Origin: Salmonella enterica subsp. houtenae serovar Houten
Lineage (GTDB): Bacteria > Pseudomonadota > Gammaproteobacteria > Enterobacterales > Enterobacteriaceae
Assembly: GCA_900478215.1 (NCBI GenBank)
Contig: LS483478.1
Location: forward strand, 2,976,001-3,040,000
Reading direction: 5' to 3'
DNA: 64,000 bases
Both the position numbers and the translations under genes were made by a program. Under the pieces are notes generated by a model. It had not been told where the DNA came from. It searched no databases and saw only the letters and a program-made list of their open reading frames with translations. Of this stretch, positions 32,618-42,420 are shown in pieces (the first letter of the stretch is position 1; each line of letters starts with the position of its first letter).

Positions 32618-33340
32618 TTAGCGCGTCGCCCAGCCCTGTTTATGCAAATATTCGAGGATAAATGGGCGATTTTCTTTAATCAGCGTGCGACGGATATGAT
32701 CGCTCCAGGTATCGCGTCGGGTATTGCTGCCACGGGTCAGATAATACTCAGCCAACTGCTCGTCATAGCGCGCCAGCAGATTTCTATCAAGCGGCTGATA
32801 CTGGTTCTCATGAACCACAAGCGCGGCAGGCAAGCGCGGTTTCAGATCCGGATTATCCGCAGGCCAGCCCAGGCACAGGCCAAACAGCGGCAATACATGC
32901 TTCGGCAATTTCAACAGTTCGGTAACCGATTCAATATTATTCCGGATGCCGCCGATATATACGCCGCCTAACCCCAGCGATTCCGCCGCCGTCAGCGCAT
33001 TTTGCCCCATCATCGCCGTATCGACTACACCGAGCAGCAGTTGTTCAGCAAGCCCCAACTGCGCGTCAGGACAGATCTGCAAATGACGATTAAAATCGGC
33101 GCAAAATACCCAAAACTCGGCGGCCTGCGCCACATGCTTTTGTCCGCCCGTCAGGGGCACTAACGCCTCACGTAGCGTCTTATCGGTAATACGGATAATA
33201 GTACTGCACTGTAAAAAGCTGGAACTGGACGTGCTGCGCGCGGCGGCAATAATGGCCTCTCGCTGTGCGTTAGTCACGGGTTCCTCGGTGAAATGGCGAA
33301 TAGAACGATGGCCACAAAGAAGTTCAATGGTCGGACTCAT
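32618..33340 (-). CDS. nfsA: NfsA, oxygen-insensitive NADPH nitroreductase
   Basis: The 240-residue FMN-dependent nitroreductase of the NfsA/FRP family starts MSPTIELLCGHRSIRHF. FMN/NADPH-binding residues include the RSIRHF N-terminus and GGVYIGGIRNN. It overlaps ybjC by 17 bases. The operon is SoxRS/MarA-induced in E. coli, so loss of this gene is a common route to nitrofuran resistance; here it is intact. Confidence 0.97.
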   Translation of the reverse strand: MSPTIELLCGHRSIRHFTEEPVTNAQREAIIAAARSTSSSSFLQCSTIIRITDKTLREALVPLTGGQKHVAQAAEFWVFCADFNRHLQICPDAQLGLAEQLLLGVVDTAMMGQNALTAAESLGLGGVYIGGIRNNIESVTELLKLPKHVLPLFGLCLGWPADNPDLKPRLPAALVVHENQYQPLDRNLLARYDEQLAEYYLTRGSNTRRDTWSDHIRRTLIKENRPFILEYLHKQGWATR

Positions 33341-33611
33341 TATGCTTTTCTCTATCTGAACGGGAAGAAATATCGGGTGAACGTTTCATCAACTGCGGCA
33401 CCAGTAACTGCGCAATACGCCACATCATCGCCACCGCAGCGGGGAGGATCAACACGACGCCCAGGAAAACCATCAACACGCCAGCCAGCGGCGTATTAAA
33501 CGGCGTAGGCAGCATAAGGTAATGATTAAGCGATAGCAGAGCGAGCGCCAGCAAAATCATCCCAAGGAATTCCAGTATCAGTACGCTTTTGGGTAACACG
33601 CCAATCGTGCG
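33324..33611 (-). CDS. ybjC: YbjC, small inner-membrane protein
   Basis: The 95-residue protein starts MRTIGVLPKSVLILEFLGM at 33611 and has two hydrophobic spans and a charged tail (RSDREKHNESDH). It is the first gene of the nfsA operon. The longer frame to 33641 lacks a better ribosome site. Function unknown. Confidence 0.9.
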   Translation of the reverse strand, partial: RTIGVLPKSVLILEFLGMILLALALLSLNHYLMLPTPFNTPLAGVLMVFLGVVLILPAAVAMMWRIAQLLVPQLMKRSPDISSRSDREKHNESDH

Positions 33612-33783
33612 CATATCAAGCCTCCCGGTAAACTGAGTCACAGTGTAGAACGTTCTGGTCCGCCGTGCTTAACAGATATAGCCTTAGGTTATCAAAGGAA
33701 CAGGCGTAACCTGCTTTTCATCCGCCGTAAATCGCGGCATGATAACGCCTGTTCGCCGTCTGGCTTTATGTTCGAGGAGAGAT

Positions 33784-34047
33784 ATGTTTACTGTTATTTT
33801 TGGCCGCCCAGGGTGCCCTTATTGCGTGCGTGCAAAAGAGCTGGCGGAAAAACTGAGCAACGAACGCGACGATTTCAACTATCGCTATATTGATATCCAT
33901 GCCGAAGGCATTACTAAAGCGGATTTGGAAAAAACCGTAGGTAAACCCGTAGAAACCGTACCGCAGATTTTTGTCGATCAAAAACATATCGGCGGCTGTA
34001 CTGATTTTGAAGCATGGGCAAAAGAAAATCTGAATCTTTTTGCCTGA
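33784..34047 (+). CDS. grxA: GrxA, glutaredoxin 1
   Basis: The 87-residue protein starts MFTVIFGRPG with the active site Cys11-Pro-Tyr-Cys14 and the TVPQIF cis-Pro loop. It reduces ribonucleotide reductase, PAPS reductase and OxyR with glutathione. Start after GAGGAGAGAT. It is divergent from ybjC; an OxyR-type site would be expected at about 33670-33710, where GATATAGCCTTAGGTTATC is suggestive. A hairpin GCGCCCTC-GAGGGCGC (34059-34079) ends the gene. Confidence 0.97.
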   Translation: MFTVIFGRPGCPYCVRAKELAEKLSNERDDFNYRYIDIHAEGITKADLEKTVGKPVETVPQIFVDQKHIGGCTDFEAWAKENLNLFA

Positions 34048-34058
34048 TTACCCGGCCT

Positions 34059-34079
34059 GCGCCCTCTGTCGGAGGGCGC
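34059..34079 (+). terminator. grxA hairpin terminator
   Basis: GCGCCCTC-TGTCG-GAGGGCGC, 8-bp stem directly after grxA and abutting the convergent ybjM stop. A T tract follows on the plus strand after a few bases. Confidence 0.65.
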
Positions 34080-34456
34080 TATCGGCGTTTTTTTCGCCGT
34101 TGACTAAACAGGCTGCTAATAAACAAATAACAGAGTGCGCCTAAAGCACACCAGAATACGGCGCTAAATAGCCACGCCAGTTCTTGCCATAACGATCGGG
34201 TAGGCATAAATACAACGCGCATTAACACCAGGCAAAACGGCGCCGCCAACATCGCCCCGATCAGTGGTCGGATCACCTCGCGTCGATGAGAACAAAAACT
34301 GGCCACCGCGCCAGGCAACGTAAAAAATAACAACCCAATCTCAGGATGCCCTGCCGCGCGAAAAGCGCCCTGCACATGCAAGGTTAATGAAAGACACACT
34401 ACAATAAAAAGTACAAAACAGCAGACAACGCCTGCCCACCCGTGTTTATGTTTCAA
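34079..34456 (-). CDS. ybjM: YbjM, inner-membrane protein
   Basis: The 125-residue protein has four hydrophobic spans and a very basic C-terminus (SLFSQRRKKRR). Length and neighbours match E. coli YbjM. Function unknown. Confidence 0.9.
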   Translation of the reverse strand: MKHKHGWAGVVCCFVLFIVVCLSLTLHVQGAFRAAGHPEIGLLFFTLPGAVASFCSHRREVIRPLIGAMLAAPFCLVLMRVVFMPTRSLWQELAWLFSAVFWCALGALCYLFISSLFSQRRKKRR

Positions 34457-34727
34457 TCGTTCCTCCTGACACTCTCTCTATCGAACACGCTTTCCGCCGT
34501 GAGGCATCCAGTCAGATAAAGTCATGTGGCATTCCATGCCAAAAACACATCTGCACGATTCTTATAGCCGTTAGTACGCAATAAGATTAAACTAGCAGTA
34601 TATATTGCTGTGTTGTTTTTATTTGGATGCTGTATGAATACGATCGCACCCTTAATTGATGATAAAAACAGTAGCGTAAATTACCATTTCTTTCAACAGC
34701 TTACTCGTAAACAAGAAGTTAGTCTCC

Positions 34728-36413
34728 GTGAATATAAACGTCGCAGATTTGTTAAATGGGAATTACATCCTGTTATTATTTGTGGTCCTGGCTCTTGGCC
34801 TGTGTCTTGGCAAGTTACGTCTGGGTTCAGTCCAACTTGGTAATTCCATTGGCGTTTTAGTGGTCTCTCTATTATTAGGGCAGCAACACTTTAGTATTAA
34901 CACCGACGCGCTAAATCTGGGATTTATGCTGTTTATTTTTTGTGTCGGCGTCGAGGCTGGCCCCAACTTTTTTTCAATTTTTTTTCGCGACGGTAAAAAT
35001 TATCTGATGCTTGCCCTGGTCATGGTCGGTAGCGCTCTGCTAATCGCCTTAGGCCTTGGTAAACTATTCGGCTGGGATATCGGCCTGACGGCCGGTATGC
35101 TGGCTGGCTCAATGACATCTACGCCAGTGCTGGTTGGCGCTGGCGATACCCTGCGACATTCCGGCATCGCCAGCACGCCACTCTCCTCCACCCTTGATAA
35201 TCTGAGCCTGGGCTATGCCCTGACCTATCTGATCGGGCTGGTCAGCCTTATCGTGGGCGCGCGCTACTTGCCTAAACTACAGCATCAGGATTTGCAAACC
35301 AGCGCCCAGCAAATTGCTCGCGAGCGCGGCCTTGATACCGATGCCAATCGCAAGGTTTACCTGCCGGTTATCCGCGCCTATCGGGTTGGCCCGGAGCTGG
35401 TGGCCTGGACTGACGGCAAAAACCTGCGTGAGCTGGGTATTTACCGCCAGACAGGGTGCTATATCGAACGTATTCGCCGTAACGGTATTCTGGCGAACCC
35501 GGATGGCGACGCGGTGCTGCAAATGGGTGATGAGATTGCGCTGGTTGGCTATCCGGACGCGCACGCCCGGCTCGATCCCAGTTTCCGTAATGGTAAGGAA
35601 GTGTTTGATCGCGATCTGCTTGATATGCGCATCGTGACGGAAGAGATTGTGGTGAAAAACCATAATGCGGTCGGTCGTCGCCTCGCTCAACTCAAGCTGA
35701 CCGATCATGGCTGCTTCCTTAACCGCGTCATCCGCAGCCAGATCGAAATGCCGATCGACGATAACGTGGTGCTGAATAAAGGCGACGTCTTGCAGGTGAG
35801 CGGTGATGCCAGACGCGTAAAAACCATCGCCGATCGCATCGGTTTTATTTCGATCCATAGCCAGGTGACTGATCTGCTCGCCTTCTGTGCTTTTTTTATC
35901 ATCGGTTTAATGATCGGGATGGTCACCTTCCAGTTCAGTAATTTTAGTTTCGGCATCGGCAACGCGGCCGGGCTGTTGTTCGCCGGGATCATGCTCGGTT
36001 TCCTGCGCGCTAACCATCCTACTTTTGGTTATATTCCGCAGGGCGCGCTTAACATGGTGAAAGAGTTCGGATTAATGGTATTTATGGCAGGCGTCGGTTT
36101 AAGCGCTGGCAGCGGTATCAGCAACGGTCTGGGCGCGGTCGGCGGGCAAATGCTGATCGCCGGACTTATCGTCAGCCTGGTGCCGGTGGTGATCTGCTTC
36201 CTGTTCGGCGCCTATGTGCTGCGCATGAACCGGGCGCTGCTGTTCGGCGCCATGATGGGTGCGCGTACCTGCGCCCCGGCAATGGAAATCATTAGCGATA
36301 CGGCGCGCAGCAATATTCCGGCGCTGGGTTATGCAGGGACTTACGCCATCGCCAACGTTCTGCTGACGCTAGCGGGAACGCTCATTGTCATCATCTGGCC
36401 AGGATTAGGATAA
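34728..36413 (+). CDS. ybjL: YbjL, AspT/YidE-family transporter
   Basis: The 561-residue membrane protein of the aspartate:alanine exchanger family has five spans, two central RCK/TrkA-C domains (about residues 200-375; GNYI start, then the RIRRNG region) and a second membrane half with GNAAGLLFAGIMLGFLR. The repeat motif GLxAG occurs in both halves. Substrate is not settled; the E. coli homologue has been linked to glutamate export. It has its own promoter after ybjM. Confidence 0.94.
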   Translation: MNINVADLLNGNYILLLFVVLALGLCLGKLRLGSVQLGNSIGVLVVSLLLGQQHFSINTDALNLGFMLFIFCVGVEAGPNFFSIFFRDGKNYLMLALVMVGSALLIALGLGKLFGWDIGLTAGMLAGSMTSTPVLVGAGDTLRHSGIASTPLSSTLDNLSLGYALTYLIGLVSLIVGARYLPKLQHQDLQTSAQQIARERGLDTDANRKVYLPVIRAYRVGPELVAWTDGKNLRELGIYRQTGCYIERIRRNGILANPDGDAVLQMGDEIALVGYPDAHARLDPSFRNGKEVFDRDLLDMRIVTEEIVVKNHNAVGRRLAQLKLTDHGCFLNRVIRSQIEMPIDDNVVLNKGDVLQVSGDARRVKTIADRIGFISIHSQVTDLLAFCAFFIIGLMIGMVTFQFSNFSFGIGNAAGLLFAGIMLGFLRANHPTFGYIPQGALNMVKEFGLMVFMAGVGLSAGSGISNGLGAVGGQMLIAGLIVSLVPVVICFLFGAYVLRMNRALLFGAMMGARTCAPAMEIISDTARSNIPALGYAGTYAIANVLLTLAGTLIVIIWPGLG

Positions 36414-36522
36414 AACTGAAGTTTGTCTTTTAGAGAAAAATTTTATCGATAAGTAGAACTTTTCGTTAAAGCATCAGTCATACCTATTGCCACTGCTTTT
36501 CTTTGATGTCCCCATTTTGTGG

Positions 36523-36572
36523 AGCCCATCAACCCCGCCATTTCGGTTCAAGGTTGATGGGTTTTTTGTTGT
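36523..36572. terminator. terminator between ybjL and rcdA
   Basis: CCCATCAACC...GGTTGATGGG forms a 10-bp stem followed by TTTTTTGTTG. It overlaps the convergent rcdA stop and can serve both genes. Confidence 0.75.
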
Positions 36573-37149
36573 CTGATGCGGAATGAGACGGCATTGCTTC
36601 TCCGGCGATTCGCTTTACCATCTGTAAAATCACGTCACGCTTCAGCGGCGTTCGATCCGTCACAAAATGCAGCGTCATCCCCTCGATAAAGGCATCCAGC
36701 GCGCGAGCGGTCTGCGCGTCAAACCACTGCGCCAGCGTATCCTGGCTACGCTGCATCCAGTTTTGCATGACTATTTTTAACGCCGGCTTACCGCTGGCAT
36801 AGGCATATAACTGATACATTAACGCCATATTATCCGCCGTGGTCACCTGCGAGCCGTAAATCATTTCCGTTATCGCCTGGCACGCCCCTTCCGCATCCGT
36901 CACCTGCGCAAAAAAGTCCTGGTATTGACGCGACATGTTCTCGGTGAAAAACGTGAAAGCTTCACTTAATAACGCATCCATACCGGCAAAATAGTAGGTC
37001 ATCGAACCAAGCGGCACCTGAGCGATAGCGGCGATTTTCCGGTGCGTCACGGCATGGACGCCATATATTTTTACCGCGTCCAGTGTGGCCTGAATAATTT
37101 TTTCACGTCGCTTAGGGTCATTGGCGCGCCGTACGATATTTTCTTTCAT
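36529..37149 (-). CDS. rcdA: RcdA (YbjK), TetR-family regulator
   Basis: The 206-residue TetR regulator starts MKENIVRRANDPKRREKII at 37149; the long upstream frame lacks support. The N-terminal HTH (residues ~22-55) reads GVHAVTHRKIAAIAQVPLGSMTYYF. In E. coli RcdA activates csgD and other stress and biofilm genes. The C-terminus is extended by ~25 residues over the E. coli protein. It is divergent from ybjJ. Confidence 0.93.
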   Translation of the reverse strand: MKENIVRRANDPKRREKIIQATLDAVKIYGVHAVTHRKIAAIAQVPLGSMTYYFAGMDALLSEAFTFFTENMSRQYQDFFAQVTDAEGACQAITEMIYGSQVTTADNMALMYQLYAYASGKPALKIVMQNWMQRSQDTLAQWFDAQTARALDAFIEGMTLHFVTDRTPLKRDVILQMVKRIAGEAMPSHSASDNKKPINLEPKWRG

Positions 37150-37316
37150 GATGAGTTTCCACCGCTCATTCAGGATGCAGGCGAGAGTAGCCTGCCGCTT
37201 ACGCTGAAAAAACAGACCGTAAAAACGTCTGCACAGCGAAGTATGACGACGATATGTACAAATGTACACAAGCTTGCTAATGTTAACCTCTCGCTTCTAT
37301 TTTCTGGCCTGACGCT

Positions 37317-38528
37317 ATGACCGTCCTCTCCTCACGCAACGCCTTAAAACGTCGTACCTGGGCGCTGTTTATGTTCTTCTTTTTACCCGGACTGCTGATG
37401 GCTTCCTGGGCAACCCGAACGCCTGCTATCCGGGACATTCTTTCCGTCTCTACCGCAGAAATGGGGGCGGTCTTATTCGGGCTTTCTGTCGGTTCAATGA
37501 GCGGTATTCTTTGTTCCGCCTGGCTGGTGAAACGATTTGGCACCCGTAAGGTTATTCGCACGACGATGACCTGCGCAGTGGGCGGGATGGTTATTCTTAG
37601 CGTCGCGCTGTGGTGCGCCTCGCCGCTGATTTTTGCCCTTGGATTAGCCGTTTTCGGCGCCAGTTTTGGCGCAGCCGAAGTGGCGATTAATGTCGAAGGC
37701 GCGGCGGTCGAACGCGAGCTGAATAAAACCGTTCTGCCGATGATGCATGGTTTTTACAGTTTCGGCACGCTGGCAGGGGCTGGTGTCGGCATGGCGTTAA
37801 CCGCATTAAGCGTCCCGGCTAACATCCATATCATCCTCGCGGCTGCCGTGGCGATCGCGCCCATTTTTATCGCCATTCGGGCGATCCCTGACGGTACGGG
37901 TAAAAACGCATCGGAAGGTTCTCACCTTCAGGAAAAAGGATTACCTTTTTATCGGGACATCCAGCTTTTGCTCATAGGTGTGGTGGTGCTGGCAATGGCA
38001 TTCGCCGAAGGCTCTGCGAATGACTGGCTGCCGCTACTGATGGTAGACGGACACGGTTTTAGCCCAACCTCCGGCTCTTTGATCTACGCCGGTTTCACGC
38101 TTGGTATGACCGTTGGCCGCTTTACCGGCGGCTGGTTTATTGACCGCTATAGCCGTGTGACAGTTGTTCGCGCCAGCGCATTGATGGGAGCGCTCGGCAT
38201 TGGCCTGATTATTTTTGTTGATAGTGCCTGGGTTGCCGGCGTATCCGTCATTCTTTGGGGCTTAGGCGCCTCGCTCGGCTTCCCGCTGACCATTTCCGCC
38301 GCCAGCGATACCGGTCCCGACGCGCCAACGCGCGTGAGCGTTGTCGCCACGACCGGCTATCTGGCGTTTTTGGTTGGGCCGCCGCTGTTGGGCTATCTGG
38401 GAGAGCACTATGGATTACGCAGCGCCATGATGGTTGTGCTGGCGCTGGTTATTCTGGCGGCGCTGGTGGCGAAGGCCGTCGCCAAACCTGTATCGACTCC
38501 ACAACCGGTGATGGAGCATAACGCATGA
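37317..38528 (+). CDS. ybjJ: YbjJ, MFS transporter
   Basis: The 403-residue major facilitator protein has twelve predicted spans; early motif KRFGTRKVIR between spans 2 and 3. Substrate unknown. The stop overlaps the ybjI start by 4 bases (ATGA), so the pair is an operon. Confidence 0.94.
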   Translation: MTVLSSRNALKRRTWALFMFFFLPGLLMASWATRTPAIRDILSVSTAEMGAVLFGLSVGSMSGILCSAWLVKRFGTRKVIRTTMTCAVGGMVILSVALWCASPLIFALGLAVFGASFGAAEVAINVEGAAVERELNKTVLPMMHGFYSFGTLAGAGVGMALTALSVPANIHIILAAAVAIAPIFIAIRAIPDGTGKNASEGSHLQEKGLPFYRDIQLLLIGVVVLAMAFAEGSANDWLPLLMVDGHGFSPTSGSLIYAGFTLGMTVGRFTGGWFIDRYSRVTVVRASALMGALGIGLIIFVDSAWVAGVSVILWGLGASLGFPLTISAASDTGPDAPTRVSVVATTGYLAFLVGPPLLGYLGEHYGLRSAMMVVLALVILAALVAKAVAKPVSTPQPVMEHNA

Positions 38529-39340
38529 GTATCAAATTAATCGCCGTCGATATGGACGGCACTTTTCTGAGCGATCAAAAAACCTATAACCGTGACCGGT
38601 TTATGGCGCAGTACCAACAAATGAAGCGGCAAGGCATTCGCTTTGTCGTGGCCAGCGGCAACCAGTATTACCAGTTAATCTCCTTCTTTCCGGAAATTGC
38701 GCACGAAATCGCGTTTGTCGCGGAAAACGGCGGTTGGGTGGTGAGCGAAGGAGAGGATGTTTTTAACGGCGAGCTGACAAAAGCCGACTTCCAGGCGGTT
38801 GTCGAACACCTGCTCTCGCGCGCCGATGTGGAGATTATCGCCTGCGGAAAAAATAGCGCCTACACGCTGAAACAGTACAACGATACGTTAAAAGCCGTTG
38901 CAGCAATGTATTACCATCGTCTGGAATTCGTAGATAACTTTAATAATATCAATGATATTTTTTTCAAATTCGGCCTCAATATTACCGATGAGCGGATACC
39001 GGAAGTACAGGCTGCGCTGCACGATGCCATTGGCGATATCATGGTCCCGGTTCATACCGGCTATGGCAGCATTGACTTAATTATTCCCGGCGTTCATAAG
39101 GCCAACGGCCTGCGTCTGTTACAGCAGCGCTGGGGAATTCATGATAGTGAAGTGGTGGTATTCGGCGACGGCGGCAACGATATTGAGATGCTGCGGCAGG
39201 CCGGCTTTAGTTTTGCCATGTCGCACGCCAGCGAAGCGGTCGCGGCGGCGGCGAAATACCGCGCCGGATCGAACAACCAGGAAGGCGTGCTGGATATCAT
39301 CGACAGAGTATTAAACAACGAGCCGCCGTTCAACGTCTAG
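38525..39340 (+). CDS. ybjI: YbjI, HAD-superfamily sugar/FMN phosphatase
   Basis: The 271-residue Cof-type HAD phosphatase shows motif I DMDGTFL (nucleophile Asp9), motif II VASGN, a Lys, and motif IV FGDGGNDIEML. The E. coli enzyme dephosphorylates FMN and sugar phosphates. It is translationally coupled to ybjJ. A REP-like hairpin follows. Confidence 0.95.
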   Translation: MSIKLIAVDMDGTFLSDQKTYNRDRFMAQYQQMKRQGIRFVVASGNQYYQLISFFPEIAHEIAFVAENGGWVVSEGEDVFNGELTKADFQAVVEHLLSRADVEIIACGKNSAYTLKQYNDTLKAVAAMYYHRLEFVDNFNNINDIFFKFGLNITDERIPEVQAALHDAIGDIMVPVHTGYGSIDLIIPGVHKANGLRLLQQRWGIHDSEVVVFGDGGNDIEMLRQAGFSFAMSHASEAVAAAAKYRAGSNNQEGVLDIIDRVLNNEPPFNV

Positions 39341-39352
39341 CGGATGCCTCTC

Positions 39353-39384
39353 TATGCCTGATAACAGCACGCTTATCAGGCATA
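39353..39384. terminator. hairpin between convergent ybjI and mdfA
   Basis: TATGCCTGATAA and TTATCAGGCATA form a 12-bp stem around an 8-base loop. It has the REP/bidirectional terminator form seen in many enterobacterial gaps. Confidence 0.7.
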
Positions 39385-39393
39385 ACCGCTCTC

Positions 39394-40626
39394 TTAACCT
39401 GTTTGCGAATCCCCCGTCCGCTTATCTTTTAAGAAGACCAGCATCAGCAGCAGCCAAAGAACGCCGTTTGCCAGATTAAACAGGCTAAATAGCCCATTGC
39501 CGCCGCTTAACCAGGCGTGTTTACTTACTTCAATGCCAACGGTAAAAATCAGCATTTGTAGCATTCCCATCGCCGCCGAGACCGTTCCTTTACTCATATC
39601 GCTGGAGAAGAGCGTCAGACGCACCAGTCCGGCATTCGCCAGTCCAATGCCAAAAGCGTATACGCTTAATCCCGCCGTCATCCATAAATAAGCATGGGAT
39701 GAGACCATCGTCGCCGCCGCCGCGATGATCAGCCCCACGACGATAGGCCAGCCGCCCATCACGATCAGCGAGCGAACCGTACGTCGGGAGGTTAAACGCG
39801 CCAACACCAGATTACCGGCAATCAGCGCGCCAAAAACGGGCACCTGTAGCAGACCATACTCATAGCTGCTAAGCTGCTCGCCGCTAATGATGATAATCGG
39901 CGACTGCGCAATCCAGGCCAACAACGGCAGGCTGACAAATCCCAACGCTAACGCCCCTGCGACAAACCGCCGGTTTTTTATCACCAGCCGATAATCCCGG
40001 CCCAGCGCCTTGAACGACAGCGTTTCACCCCGCCGCGTGGCGGTTTTCGGCATTGCGCGCTGTAGCCCGAAAAAGGCGATAGCGGCCAGTGCGGCAAATA
40101 AAATAAACATCCCCTCCCACGGCAGGACATGCACCCATGCCGCCCCGACCAGTGGTCCCAGTAGCGGTGCGATTAACGCCACGTTCGCCATCAGCGCGGT
40201 AATTTTTATACATACCGCTTCCTCAAAGGATTCCTGAATCGCGGCATACCCTACAGCGCCGATAAAACACAAGCTAATCCCCTGCAAAAAACGCAGGAAC
40301 GTAAATTGCTCGATGTTTTTCGCCAGTAGCGTCGCCAGGCAGGTGACAATAAACCACACGACGCCCGCCAGCATCACGGGACGACGGCCAATACGGTCGG
40401 ACAACGGGCCAAGCAGCCACTGTAAGAACATACCGCCCGCCAGATAAGCGGTCATGGACGTCGGAACCCAGTCCAGACTCGCCTGATACTGCTCAACCAC
40501 CGCCAGCATACCCGGCTGGATCATGTCGTTGCCAATATAAGTAGAAAATTCGTACAGCACCAGACAGAGAGGAAAAAGCAGCGCCTGACGTCCCAGCCTA
40601 CCGCCTGATTGTAAACGATTATGCAT
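39394..40626 (-). CDS. mdfA: MdfA, multidrug efflux MFS pump
   Basis: The 410-residue proton-coupled exporter starts MHNRLQSGGRLGRQ. Key membrane acidic residues Glu26 (LYEFSTY) and Asp34 (IGNDMI) are present, as is motif A GPLSDRIGRRPVM. It exports chloramphenicol, cationic dyes and other compounds and contributes to alkali tolerance. The longer frame to 40704 adds an unlikely leader. Confidence 0.96.
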   Translation of the reverse strand: MHNRLQSGGRLGRQALLFPLCLVLYEFSTYIGNDMIQPGMLAVVEQYQASLDWVPTSMTAYLAGGMFLQWLLGPLSDRIGRRPVMLAGVVWFIVTCLATLLAKNIEQFTFLRFLQGISLCFIGAVGYAAIQESFEEAVCIKITALMANVALIAPLLGPLVGAAWVHVLPWEGMFILFAALAAIAFFGLQRAMPKTATRRGETLSFKALGRDYRLVIKNRRFVAGALALGFVSLPLLAWIAQSPIIIISGEQLSSYEYGLLQVPVFGALIAGNLVLARLTSRRTVRSLIVMGGWPIVVGLIIAAAATMVSSHAYLWMTAGLSVYAFGIGLANAGLVRLTLFSSDMSKGTVSAAMGMLQMLIFTVGIEVSKHAWLSGGNGLFSLFNLANGVLWLLLMLVFLKDKRTGDSQTG

Positions 40627-40938
40627 ACCATCTCTTCGCCAATAAAAACCGCGCAGAGTGTAATGAAAGTCCGGGAAGTGAGATAGCGAATTATGAGGCT
40701 GCAAGGGAAATAGCGCACATTTTTACAGAAAGCCGCTTAGCGCTTACGTACTTTAAGGTTAATTTAAGTTTGCGCCGTTATCATGGATGTTATTTTATGC
40801 CATTGTCTTAAATCTCTTCATGTTGCAGCCAAATAAGACAATACCGCTTTTCCTCCCTGTTACGCTGCATTTATGCTCAGTTTGCACGGGGATGAGCTGG
40901 CTATCCCTTTTGATTTCATTGCTCTGAGCCTGGATGTT
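40627..40938. promoter_or_regulatory. divergent promoter region mdfA/ybjG
   Basis: About 310 bases between the two divergent starts, with no gene. The plus side contains TTAAGGTTAATTTAAG, which resembles the direct repeats bound by PhoP/PmrA/BaeR-type regulators; ybjG is under BaeSR and PmrA control in related species. The exact site is not certain. Confidence 0.4.
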
Positions 40939-41547
40939 ATGCTGGAAAACCTTAACAACTCGCTGTTTTATTTTATTAACGCCACGCCTGATTCTGCGCA
41001 GTGGACAATTTCGCTTGCGATCTTTATCGCCAAAGATGTCATCAACATCGTCCCGCTCTTAGCCGTTGTACTCTGGCTGTGGGGTCCCCGCGATCGGGTC
41101 TGCGCCCAGCGCCAGTTGATCGTTAAAATAGGCATCGCGCTGATTATCAGTCTGGCGGTCTCCTGGACAATGGGACACCTTTTCCCGCATGACCGTCCTT
41201 TTGTCGATCATATCGGCTACAACTTCCTGCATCATGCCGCCGATGACTCTTTCCCCAGCGATCACGGTACAGTGATTTTTACCTTTGCGCTGGCGTTTTT
41301 GTTCTGGCACCGCCTCTGGTCAGGCGTCGTGATGATGGCGATAGCCATTACTATCGCCTGGTCGCGTGTCTATCTCGGCGTACACTGGCCGTTAGATATG
41401 ATTGGCGCGCTACTGGTAGCGATGCTTGGCTGCCTGAGCGCGCAACTGATCTGGCAACGGCACGGCGCGCCGATCTATCAGGCGTTGCAACGTTGTTATC
41501 GTTTCTGTTTCGCGCTGCCCATTCGAAAAGGCTGGGTACGTGACTAA
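40939..41547 (+). CDS. ybjG: YbjG, undecaprenyl-diphosphate phosphatase
   Basis: The 202-residue PAP2-family membrane phosphatase recycles undecaprenyl pyrophosphate for peptidoglycan. The three signature motifs are KIGIALIISL.../HDRPF, PSDHGT and SRVYLGVHWPLD. I start at MLENLNNSLF (40939), as in the known protein; the frame is open to 40873. Confidence 0.94.
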   Translation: MLENLNNSLFYFINATPDSAQWTISLAIFIAKDVINIVPLLAVVLWLWGPRDRVCAQRQLIVKIGIALIISLAVSWTMGHLFPHDRPFVDHIGYNFLHHAADDSFPSDHGTVIFTFALAFLFWHRLWSGVVMMAIAITIAWSRVYLGVHWPLDMIGALLVAMLGCLSAQLIWQRHGAPIYQALQRCYRFCFALPIRKGWVRD

Positions 41548-41618
41548 ACGGCGAAAAAAAGAGTAATATTAAGCGCTCTGTATGGTGCGGAGCGCTTATT
41601 TAACTCTCCAGGGGAACT

Positions 41619-42377
41619 ATGGAAACGCGACGCGACGAGCGTATTGGTCAATTGCTGCAGGCCTTAAAACGCAGCGATAAACTCCATCTTAAAGAAGCCG
41701 CGACCCTGTTGGGCGTCTCTGAAATGACCATTCGTCGCGACCTGAACCATAAAAGCGCGCCTGTCGTGTTGCTGGGCGGCTATATCGTACTGGAGCCCCG
41801 CAGCGCCAGTCATTATCTGTTAAGCGATCAAAAATCCCGTCTGGTGGAAGAAAAACGCCGTGCCGCGCAGTTGGCCGCGGGCCTGATACAGGCGCATCAG
41901 ACGGTATTTATTGACTGTGGCACCACCACGCCGTGGATCATTGAAGCCATTGATAATGACCTTCCCTTTACGGCGGTGTGCTATTCACTTAATACCTTTC
42001 TGGCGTTACAGGACAAACCACATTGCCGCGCGATCCTCAGCGGCGGAGAATTTCACGCCAGCAACGCCATTTTCAAACCGCTTGATTTCCATGAAACGTT
42101 AAACAATATTTGTCCGGATATCGCATTTTATTCCGCCGCCGGCGTTCATGTCAGTAAGGGCGCTACCTGTTTTAATCTGGAAGAACTGCCGGTAAAACAT
42201 TGGGCGATGACGATGGCGCAGTGTCATGTACTGGTGGTGGATCACAGTAAATTCGGCAAGGTACGCCCGGCGCGGATGGGGGAACTATCACGCTTTGATA
42301 CGATTATCAGCGACCGCCGTCCCGATGATGCCTTTGTAGCTTACGCCAAAGAACAACATATTAACCTGATGTATTAA
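41619..42377 (+). CDS. deoR: DeoR, deoxyribonucleoside operon repressor
   Basis: The 252-residue DeoR-family protein has the N-terminal HTH (LKEAATLLGVSEMTIRRDL) and a C-terminal effector domain (DCGTTTPWIIEAI), which senses deoxyribose-5-phosphate. It represses deoCABD. Start after CAGGGGAAC. Confidence 0.96.
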   Translation: METRRDERIGQLLQALKRSDKLHLKEAATLLGVSEMTIRRDLNHKSAPVVLLGGYIVLEPRSASHYLLSDQKSRLVEEKRRAAQLAAGLIQAHQTVFIDCGTTTPWIIEAIDNDLPFTAVCYSLNTFLALQDKPHCRAILSGGEFHASNAIFKPLDFHETLNNICPDIAFYSAAGVHVSKGATCFNLEELPVKHWAMTMAQCHVLVVDHSKFGKVRPARMGELSRFDTIISDRRPDDAFVAYAKEQHINLMY

Positions 42378-42383
42378 CCGCAG

Positions 42384-42412
42384 GTTGCCGGATGCGGCGC
42401 GCACCCGGCAAC
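42384..42412. terminator. REP-like hairpin between convergent deoR and dacC
   Basis: GTTGCCGG-ATGCGGCGCGCAC-CCGGCAAC, an 8-bp stem of REP type in the gap of two convergent genes. Confidence 0.65.
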
Positions 42413-42420
42413 GGGGTATT

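Noticed and set aside
37042..37320. Plus-strand 92-codon frame opposite the rcdA start
   Set aside because: It overlaps the HTH-coding part of rcdA and the divergent promoter, with no recognisable product.
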